Source: Methanobrevibacter sp. (GTDB lineage: Archaea > Methanobacteriota > Methanobacteria > Methanobacteriales > Methanobacteriaceae). Taken from it: a DNA stretch of 5,155 nt. Where the stretch lies: contig JAUNXD010000037.1 in the NCBI GenBank assembly GCA_030539985.1, forward strand, positions 1 to 5,155, read 5' to 3'. Every line of letters starts with the position of its first letter. Positions within the stretch are counted from its first letter, which is position 1. Below are positions 1-5,053 of the stretch, one piece after another. Position numbers and translations under genes: made by a program. A model generated the notes under the pieces. It was given only the letters and a program-made list of their open reading frames with translations, had not been told where the DNA came from and did no database searches.

Positions 1-919
1 GAGCTTAATTATCGCTTATGTTGGAAAAAAAGGATGTGTAATGGCGAGTGATAAAAGAAAAATAGGATATTTTGGTGATAAACAGAATTTAAAAATATTA
101 GAAAGTGAATTGTATAGTGGAAGTATCACAAACGATGATGATTTTTTAGATAGAGCTAAAGAGCTTGGCATTTCAATTAAGATAACTGACGATGCCAACA
201 AGATCAAGATTGTTGGAAACACTGTTCGTGGAGAAGTAAGTACTAAGGGAACAATGATAACAAAAAGAAAACGTATTTATGGAACAACTAACGGTTATCA
301 GATTGTTCAATTGGTGGGTTCAGATACAAAATCTCGTCAGGCTTACGGAACTGGAATTATCATTTTCGGTAACGATTATGCAAAACGTATGGCAGAACCG
401 CTTATCAAAAGAAAGTGGAAATCCTCTCAAAGTTTAAGATATATGGGGGAAATTTTCCAAGGTATTTTGGAGGAAGTTGCATCCAAAACACCTACAGTAG
501 GTAAAAAAGTTGATGTGCTGATGCAACAGCCTAAATTTGATAAAAGTCAAGCTCAAAAACATTTGGACATTACAATTGACCATGATATTAAAGTTTTAAC
601 TAAATTCAGACAGGAATTGACTGAAAAATTAGTTCAGCAAAGCATTGAAATTGAAATGGCCAGTAAAATCATCAATGACGGTGAAATCGGTAAGGTTGTC
701 AATATTGATGGAAACATGCTGTTTGTTCAATTGAATGATAAAACACAGGCGGTTGATGGAAACTGGAAACAGCTTGCAGGTCCTGGTCAAAATGTATTGA
801 TGTTCACCGAAAGTGATGATGTTAAAATAGGAGATAAGGTAGTCATCGCAGATGAGGATTTATGTCTTAAAAAGGATAAATCTTCCCTTAAATGTGATAT
901 AATTTTATGTTCATTATAA
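1..919 (+). CDS. Uncharacterised archaeal protein with proteasome-beta-like (Ntn hydrolase-like) N-terminus; start codon just off the left edge
   Basis: The frame is open from base 2. Base 1 (g) is probably the third base of an ATG, so the product would read M-SLIIAYVGKKGCVMASDKR and be about 306 residues. The ATG at 41 is internal (Met15). It resembles a methanogen family I recall as DUF2121, whose members begin the same way; this was not searched. Bases 2-58 align without gaps to a mature 20S proteasome beta subunit: Ser at the Thr1 position, Lys9, Met14-Ala15, Asp17 and Arg19 (mature numbering). Loss of the initiator Met would expose Ser as an N-terminal nucleophile. The SIKI lysine (about residue 61) could match proteasome Lys33 after an insertion of roughly 27 residues. 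A helical stretch rich in Lys, Glu and Gln (about residues 195-225) precedes a beta-rich tail (about 230-300). No signal peptide or membrane segment is seen, so it is probably cytoplasmic. The MBL-fold gene follows after 12 bp, probably in the same operon. The substrate is unknown and the catalytic role is inferred. Confidence 0.82.
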   Translation, partial: SLIIAYVGKKGCVMASDKRKIGYFGDKQNLKILESELYSGSITNDDDFLDRAKELGISIKITDDANKIKIVGNTVRGEVSTKGTMITKRKRIYGTTNGYQIVQLVGSDTKSRQAYGTGIIIFGNDYAKRMAEPLIKRKWKSSQSLRYMGEIFQGILEEVASKTPTVGKKVDVLMQQPKFDKSQAQKHLDITIDHDIKVLTKFRQELTEKLVQQSIEIEMASKIINDGEIGKVVNIDGNMLFVQLNDKTQAVDGNWKQLAGPGQNVLMFTESDDVKIGDKVVIADEDLCLKKDKSSLKCDIILCSL

Positions 920-931
920 GCTGTGGTTTAA

Positions 932-1855
932 ATGAAATTAACGTTTTTAGGCAGTGGTGGTGGAAGGTTTTCCGCCATTAGCCAACGGAGAATGACCGGA
1001 GGTTTCAGAATTGATAACCTTGGTGGAAAAAATTATCACATTGACCCTGGCCCAGGGGCACTCATCAGAACTTATCAGTTTGGGTTTGATCCCCGTAATC
1101 TGAGTGGAATAATAGTTTCACATTCACATACAGACCACTACAATGATGCTGAAATTCTTATTGAGGCCATGACTCGTGGAATGACTAAAAGAAGAGGAAC
1201 AATTGTTGGCAGCAAAAGTGTTTTGGAGGGATATGAAAAGTGGGGGCCATGCATATCTTCATATCATAAATCCCAATCAGACCAGCTTGTTTTGGAACCG
1301 GACAAATTCAGGCAATTGGATAATGTTACAATCAAAGGTACTAGAACTTCTCATGGAGATCCTACAGGTTCCGGTTTTCAGATAGACTACAGGGGATTTA
1401 AAATATCATACACTTCAGATACCGGCTATTTTGAAGGTCTTGCAGATGAGCATAAAGGTGCCGACATTTTGATTGCCAGTGTGCTAAGACCGGGCTATCG
1501 TCCTATCAAGGGACATATGTGTTCTAAGGATTTTGCTGATTTGATTAATGAAGTGAAACCTCAGGTTGCGGTAATGACACATTTGGGTCTTAAAATGATA
1601 TCTAGCAATCCTGTAACTGAAGCCAAGAAAGTCTTTAAAAGAACAGGCGTTAAGACAATTGCTGCATATGACGGTTTGTCATTTAATGTGAACTACAACA
1701 ATCCGAAAAGATTTAGGCTGATTTCACTAAAGGACACACAATCATCGATTCACAGTACCAGCCATGCATTGTATGAAGGTGAAAGAAAAAATTCATATCA
1801 ATTGGCTTTCAAGCATAAAGAGTTTGATGAACTGTCAATACTGAAAAGGAATTAA
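932..1855 (+). CDS. MBL-fold (metallo-beta-lactamase superfamily) metal-dependent hydrolase
   Basis: The 307-residue product has the MBL-fold order of motifs. It opens with a beta strand and glycine turn (MKLTFLGSGGGR), followed by DPGPGAL near residue 40. The metal motif SHSHTDH gives His64, His66, Asp68 and His69. TSHGDPTG supplies His141, TSDTG supplies Asp163, and GHMCSKD (His195) and MTHLG (His217) supply the last ligand or catalytic His. The GHMCSKD...MTHLG layout recalls the RNase Z / COG1234 side of the superfamily. However, the long RNase Z substrate arm is not apparent, so tRNA 3' processing should not be assumed. About 55 residues after residue 250 form a polar tail beyond the usual core. 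It is probably a cytoplasmic hydrolase binding two metal ions; the substrate is unknown. It lies 12 bp after the upstream gene with only a weak GTGGTT-like ribosome site, suggesting co-transcription. Its last 4 bases overlap the 3' end of aroC. Confidence 0.9.
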   Translation: MKLTFLGSGGGRFSAISQRRMTGGFRIDNLGGKNYHIDPGPGALIRTYQFGFDPRNLSGIIVSHSHTDHYNDAEILIEAMTRGMTKRRGTIVGSKSVLEGYEKWGPCISSYHKSQSDQLVLEPDKFRQLDNVTIKGTRTSHGDPTGSGFQIDYRGFKISYTSDTGYFEGLADEHKGADILIASVLRPGYRPIKGHMCSKDFADLINEVKPQVAVMTHLGLKMISSNPVTEAKKVFKRTGVKTIAAYDGLSFNVNYNNPKRFRLISLKDTQSSIHSTSHALYEGERKNSYQLAFKHKEFDELSILKRN

Positions 1856-2946
1856 TATTCTAAATTGGTTGGGTGTATGAAACCTGAACGAATCATATGG
1901 TCTGCAAGAACTATTGCAGTGCTTGCTTCAGCAACTACTGTCACTCTAGGACAGATGCAGGGATCATGACGCCCTTTAATTTCTATTTTTTTATTTTCCA
2001 TTTTTTCCAAATCGATTGAATTCTGACATTTGGAAATTGATGGTGTAGGTTTAACTGCAATTCTTGACACGATTGGCATGCCGTTGCTCATGCCGCCGAC
2101 TATGCCTCCGGAATTGTTTGTTTTAGTTGTGATTTTATCATTGTTGATTTGGTATTCGTCATTTATTTCAGAACCAGTATGGTTTGACACGTCAAATCCA
2201 AGCCCAATTTCAACCCCTTTTACGGCGCCGATATTCATTAAAATCCTTGCAAGGTCTCCATCAAGCCTTTCAAAAACAGGTTCTCCAAGACCTGCAGGAA
2301 CGTTGACTGCAATGGTTTCAACGATCCCTCCAATAGAATCTCCTTCCTGTTTTTTAGCCAAAATCAACTCTTCCATTTCATCTGCTGCTTTAAGGTCGCC
2401 ACATCGGACAGGATTTCTTTCAACATTTTCTTTGATGGTGTTAAAGTCGTTATTTGAAGCTTTAATATTACCGATTTGAGTAACATGGGAAATAATTTCA
2501 ATATTGTGAAGTTTTAATAATTTTTTAGCTATTGCGCCTCCAATAACATGGCCGATAGTGACTCTGCCGCTTCCACGACCCCCTCCGTTGTAGTCGTAGT
2601 TGCCGTATTTTACCATCCATCCGAAATCGCCATGGGATGGGCGTGGAGTATTTTTAAACATTGAATAATCTTTGGATTTCTGATTTTTATTAAATACAAC
2701 TCCGGTGATTGGTGTTCCATCGGTTTTACCATCAAAAATGCCTGAAAGAATCTGAACTTCATCATCTTCCTTTCTTGGTGTGGTTACGCTGCTTGTTCCA
2801 GGTTTTCTTTTATTAAGTTCCTTTTGTATGTCTTCAACACTTAATTCAAGGTTTGCAGGACATCCATCCACAATTGCACCTACCGCAACGCCATGGCTTG
2901 AACCGAAAGTTGTTATTTGAAATTTTTCTCCAATTGAATTTGACAT
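1852..2946 (-). CDS. aroC: Chorismate synthase
   Basis: This enzyme converts 5-enolpyruvylshikimate-3-phosphate to chorismate and phosphate using reduced FMN. It is the last common step to Phe, Tyr, Trp and p-aminobenzoate-type compounds, and is cytoplasmic and usually a homotetramer. The 364-residue length is normal. All three family signatures are present: FGSSHGVAVGAIVDG with invariant His18; GGGRGSGRVT (residues 121-130), with Ser126 and Arg128 at phosphate/substrate positions; and GRHDPCICPR (325-334), with the Arg-His-Asp of the active site. RPSHGDFGWMVKYG provides the second invariant His (His105), and GGIVGGMSNG (280-289) is the flavin-site loop. Compared with bacterial enzymes, RSSARET reads RGSGRVT and RRRPGQ reads KRKPGT; all core catalytic residues remain. 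The ATG has a GGGG ribosome site 8 nt upstream (2955-2958, minus strand). The gene is convergent with the MBL gene and divergent from hemB, so it is a single-gene unit within this window. Confidence 0.97.
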   Translation of the reverse strand: MSNSIGEKFQITTFGSSHGVAVGAIVDGCPANLELSVEDIQKELNKRKPGTSSVTTPRKEDDEVQILSGIFDGKTDGTPITGVVFNKNQKSKDYSMFKNTPRPSHGDFGWMVKYGNYDYNGGGRGSGRVTIGHVIGGAIAKKLLKLHNIEIISHVTQIGNIKASNNDFNTIKENVERNPVRCGDLKAADEMEELILAKKQEGDSIGGIVETIAVNVPAGLGEPVFERLDGDLARILMNIGAVKGVEIGLGFDVSNHTGSEINDEYQINNDKITTKTNNSGGIVGGMSNGMPIVSRIAVKPTPSISKCQNSIDLEKMENKKIEIKGRHDPCICPRVTVVAEASTAIVLADHMIRSGFIHPTNLEY

Positions 2947-2954
2947 TATATTTT

Positions 2955-2958
2955 CCCC
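2955..2958 (-). promoter_or_regulatory. Ribosome binding site of aroC
   Basis: Read on the minus strand, GGGG lies 8 nt before the aroC ATG, a partial match to the GGAGGTGAT complement of the 16S rRNA end. A nearby upstream ATG (2958-2960) is out of frame with aroC, so the start at 2946 stands. Confidence 0.5.
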
Positions 2959-2982
2959 ATCTAAACAATGAATTAATTTTTG

Positions 2983-3002
2983 TATTTTAAATTATTTATA
3001 TT
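2983..3002 (-). promoter_or_regulatory. Candidate aroC promoter (TATA element)
   Basis: On the minus strand the stretch reads ATATAAATAA followed by TTTAAAATA, about 40-55 nt upstream of the aroC ATG. If an archaeal TATA box lies here, transcription would start some 25 nt downstream, giving a leader of about 20-30 nt. The region is so AT-rich that the exact box cannot be fixed by eye. Confidence 0.4.
2995..3002 (+). promoter_or_regulatory. Candidate TATA box for hemB and the CitG-like gene
   Basis: TTTATATT closely matches the archaeal TATA consensus (TTTATATA) and sits about 54 nt before the hemB ATG. A start about 25 nt downstream, near 3023-3026, would leave a leader of about 30 nt containing the GTGAT ribosome site. 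It occupies the same bases as the candidate aroC element on the other strand. Confidence 0.5.
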
Positions 3003-3006
3003 CAAG

Positions 3007-3018
3007 TTAAAATTTTAA
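3007..3018. repeat. 12-bp perfect palindrome in the aroC-hemB divergent region
   Basis: TTAAAATTTTAA is its own reverse complement. It lies directly after the candidate hemB TATA box and before the expected transcription start, a place where an archaeal repressor could block polymerase. The base composition makes chance occurrence plausible, so an operator role is speculative. Confidence 0.3.
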
Positions 3019-3046
3019 ATATTTTCAAATCAAAATTAATAATTAA

Positions 3047-3051
3047 GTGAT
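3047..3051 (+). promoter_or_regulatory. Ribosome binding site that fixes the hemB start
   Basis: GTGAT pairs with the 3' end of archaeal 16S rRNA (complement GGAGGTGAT) and stands 4 nt before the ATG at 3056. The GTG at 3047 is in frame and could be mistaken for a start codon; it is better read as part of this site. The same GTGAT at 3 nt spacing precedes the next gene. Confidence 0.7.
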
Positions 3052-3055
3052 TATT

Positions 3056-4057
3056 ATGGAATTTCCGACTACAAGAATGAGAAGACTTAGAAAAAATGCC
3101 AAGATTAGAGATATTGTACGTGAAACTAAACTTCAAAAAGAAGACCTGATTTATCCGATTTATTTTAAAGAGGAACTCGAAGGGGATCAAAAAGAAGAAA
3201 TCTCTTCCCTTCCGGGAGAATTCAGATATTCTTTGGATAGTGGAGTTGAATTTGCAAAACAGTTAGAGGCAAAAGGTTTAAAATCAATCATTGTATTTGG
3301 AATACCAAAAGAAGATACCAAAGATGAAATAGCAACTCCGGATTACTCCGCAACAGGTATTGTTCAAAAGGCAATCAGAAAACTTAAAAAGGAAACCAAT
3401 CTTGTTGTTATAAGCGACGTCTGCCTTTGCCAGTACACCTCACATGGCCACTGTGGCATGATTGTTGAAAATGATGACACTGATGACGGAATTGAAATAT
3501 TGAACGATGAATCACTGCCTTACATTGCAAAAGTTGCTCTTTCACATGCTGAAGCCGGTGCAGATATTGTAGCTCCTTCAGACATGATGGATGGGAGGGT
3601 AAAAGCAATTCGTGAAACCTTAGATGAAAATGGCTTTTATAATGTGATGATCATGTCATATTCAGCAAAATATGCCTCTGCGTTTTACGAACCGTTTCGT
3701 GTGGCTGCATGCTCATCACCTCATGCGGGAGATAGAAAATCCTATCAGATGGATCCGGCCAATGCAATTGAAGCGATACGTGAATGTGAACTCGATGTAA
3801 TTGAAGGATGTGACTTTTTAATGGTAAAACCTGCACTTCCATATTTGGATGTTGTCCGTATGGTAAGGGATGAATTCATGCTTCCATTGGTTGCATATAA
3901 TGTAAGCGGAGAATATGCAATGCTTATGGCTGCAATCGAAAAGGGATTTTTAACAGAGCGTGCAATTCTTGAGTCATTAATCTCAATCAAAAGAGCAGGG
4001 GCAGACTTGATAATCACTAATTTTGCACCATATTTACTTTTAAATGATGTGATATAA
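3056..4057 (+). CDS. hemB: Porphobilinogen synthase (5-aminolevulinate dehydratase)
   Basis: This enzyme condenses two 5-aminolevulinates to porphobilinogen, the first shared pyrrole of tetrapyrrole synthesis; in methanogens the pathway leads to F430, cobamides and siroheme. The product is 333 residues from the ATG at 3056, the usual length, and begins MEFPTTRMRRLR as archaeal relatives do. The zinc site is D121-V-C-L-C-x-x-Y-T-S-H-G-H-C-G, giving Cys123, Cys125 and Cys133, so this is the zinc-dependent type. The Schiff-base lysines are Lys205 (SYSAKYAS) and Lys258 in the family signature GCDFLMVKPALPY (251-263). APSDMMDGRV (173-182) and the substrate loop GDRKSYQMDPAN (225-236) are also intact. 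No residue appears to be missing. An in-frame GTG at 3047 would add only Met-Ile-Ile and is probably the ribosome site. The stop overlaps the next ATG by one base (TAATG), implying translational coupling. Confidence 0.97.
   Translation: MEFPTTRMRRLRKNAKIRDIVRETKLQKEDLIYPIYFKEELEGDQKEEISSLPGEFRYSLDSGVEFAKQLEAKGLKSIIVFGIPKEDTKDEIATPDYSATGIVQKAIRKLKKETNLVVISDVCLCQYTSHGHCGMIVENDDTDDGIEILNDESLPYIAKVALSHAEAGADIVAPSDMMDGRVKAIRETLDENGFYNVMIMSYSAKYASAFYEPFRVAACSSPHAGDRKSYQMDPANAIEAIRECELDVIEGCDFLMVKPALPYLDVVRMVRDEFMLPLVAYNVSGEYAMLMAAIEKGFLTERAILESLISIKRAGADLIITNFAPYLLLNDVI
4049..4053 (+). promoter_or_regulatory. Ribosome binding site of the CitG-like gene, inside the hemB 3' end
   Basis: GTGAT is 3 nt upstream of the ATG at 4057 and encodes part of the last two hemB sense codons (Val-Ile). 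With the TAATG stop/start overlap it supports re-initiation or coupled translation from the hemB message. Confidence 0.65.
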
Positions 4058-4932
4058 TGAACCCGTCAGAAATTGCAAAAATCGCTCAGATAGCATCTGC
4101 ACTTGAAGTGAGCGGATATCCGAAACCGGGCAATGTTCACAGGACCCGTGACTTTGACGATATGGAATTTGAAGACTTTATCATAAGCGGTATTGTAATT
4201 GGAGATACAATTCGTGAGGCATGCAGTGATGTGGATATTGAAAATCCGAAACTGGGCAAATACATCTTGCAGGCTGTAGCTGAAACAGATAGGTGGATTA
4301 AAAACAATACTAATTTGGGAATAGTGATGATGACAACACCAATTGCCGTTGCAGCTGCAATCAGTGATTCCTTTAATGATATAAGGGAAAATGTTAAACT
4401 ATTGATGGCAAATACTTCAGTTGATGACGCATGTGATTTGTATGATGCTATCAATATCGCAGATGCCGGAGGAATGGGTGATCAGGATGAATACGATGTT
4501 GCAAGCGATAATGCCAAACAGGAATTAAGAGACAATAATCAAACAATGTTTGATGTTTTAAAGATTTCCGCCCCTTGGGACATCCTTGCTCGTGAGATGA
4601 CTTCAGACATGCCTGCTGTCTTTGAAATAGGATATCCTATTTATCATGAATTAAAACAGGTCAAATCCCAAAGTGATGCCTGCGTTTTAACATTTCTGAC
4701 AATACTTTCACAGGTTCCTGATACTTTAATTTCAAGAAAATACGGTTCCGATGAAGCCCTAAAAATATCCATGATGACCCGGGATTTGCTCAACATTAAG
4801 GATGCTCCTGATTTTAAGGACAGACTTAAGGAGTTTGATGATTATCTATTTGAAAATAAGTATAATCCCGGAACCACTGCTGATTTGACTGCAGCATCTA
4901 TTTTCGTAAGTTATTTGAAATCCAATTTCTGA
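4057..4932 (+). CDS. CitG-like protein (triphosphoribosyl-dephospho-CoA synthase family), function uncertain
   Basis: The 291-residue product carries the scattered motifs of the CitG/MdcB family (COG1767): EVSGYPKPGNVHR (17-29), NTNLGIVMMTTP (84-95) in place of the usual NTHKG-type loop, PDTLISRKYG (221-230) matching the D-T-x-x-x-R region, and NPGTTADLTAAS (270-281) near the C-terminus. True CitG joins the ribose-triphosphate of ATP to dephospho-CoA to make the citrate lyase prosthetic group precursor. No citrate lyase, malonate decarboxylase or CitX-like gene is seen here, so that role is doubtful. AGGMGDQDEYDV (137-148) resembles the GGLG...E-x-DV motif I recall from a subgroup found in archaea and in methylotroph methanopterin gene islands (memory, unchecked). 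The protein appears soluble and alpha-helical. It overlaps hemB by one base and probably shares its promoter. Its stop codon lies in the stem of a terminator hairpin. Family is fairly sure; reaction unknown. Confidence 0.85.
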   Translation: MNPSEIAKIAQIASALEVSGYPKPGNVHRTRDFDDMEFEDFIISGIVIGDTIREACSDVDIENPKLGKYILQAVAETDRWIKNNTNLGIVMMTTPIAVAAAISDSFNDIRENVKLLMANTSVDDACDLYDAINIADAGGMGDQDEYDVASDNAKQELRDNNQTMFDVLKISAPWDILAREMTSDMPAVFEIGYPIYHELKQVKSQSDACVLTFLTILSQVPDTLISRKYGSDEALKISMMTRDLLNIKDAPDFKDRLKEFDDYLFENKYNPGTTADLTAASIFVSYLKSNF

Positions 4933-4958
4933 AATCATTTTTGATTTCATCTTTTTTT
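4930..4958 (+). terminator. Hairpin plus T-run ending the hemB / CitG-like operon
   Basis: TGAAATCA (4930-4937) and TGATTTCA (4942-4949) form a perfect 8-bp stem around a TTTT loop, followed by TC and seven T (4952-4958). The first three bases of the stem are the stop codon of the CitG-like gene. The stem is AT-rich; in archaea the T-run probably does most of the terminating. Confidence 0.6.
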
Positions 4959-4964
4959 CATATT

Positions 4965-4978
4965 TGTGCTTTTGCACA
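4965..4978 (+). repeat. Small inverted repeat after the terminator
   Basis: TGTGC (4965-4969), a TTTT loop and GCACA (4974-4978) form a 5-bp stem. A further GCAC at 4984-4987 could pair with the same left arm. It could be a second RNA 3'-end structure or an upstream element of the next promoter; neither is shown. Confidence 0.3.
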
Positions 4979-4993
4979 CTGTCGCACTTGCCT

Positions 4994-5003
4994 AAATTAT
5001 ATT
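4994..5003 (+). promoter_or_regulatory. Candidate TATA box of the last gene
   Basis: AAATTATATT is preceded by CCT and lies about 52-60 nt before the ATG at 5054. A transcription start about 25 nt downstream would fall near 5025, giving a leader of about 28 nt. Its place after a terminator supports a new transcription unit here. Confidence 0.4.
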
Positions 5004-5043
5004 CATTTTTTCAAACAATATCTCTATACGAATGATATTAAAT

Positions 5044-5048
5044 GGGTG
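5044..5048 (+). promoter_or_regulatory. Ribosome binding site of the last gene
   Basis: GGGTG lies 5 nt before the ATG at 5054 and matches the GGAGGTGAT anti-16S consensus in part. It favours 5054 over the in-frame ATG at 5042, which overlaps this site and has only a poor ribosome site of its own. Confidence 0.5.
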
Positions 5049-5053
5049 TAAAT

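Noticed and set aside
1203..1385. Open frame of 60 codons in another plus frame inside the MBL gene
   Set aside because: It is an out-of-frame shadow; the main frame carries the His141 metal motif here.
2030..2479. Open frame of 149 codons on the plus strand
   Set aside because: It lies wholly antisense to aroC, whose motifs continue through the region, and its product shows no recognisable family features.
2958..2960. ATG on the minus strand just upstream of aroC
   Set aside because: It is 14 nt before the aroC ATG and out of frame, and it overlaps the likely ribosome site.
3408..4017. Several open frames of 63-90 codons on the minus strand
   Set aside because: They are antisense to the conserved zinc and lysine motifs of hemB, with odd composition (many His, Gln or Ser) and no start signals.
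4137..4454. Open frame of 105 codons on the minus strand
   Set aside because: It is antisense to the CitG-like gene, which has clear family motifs in this stretch; no ribosome site or promoter supports it.
4057..4932. Naming the gene citG and assigning citrate lyase maturation
   Set aside because: Family motifs are present, but no citrate lyase or malonate decarboxylase genes are visible and the sequence looks like a divergent subgroup.
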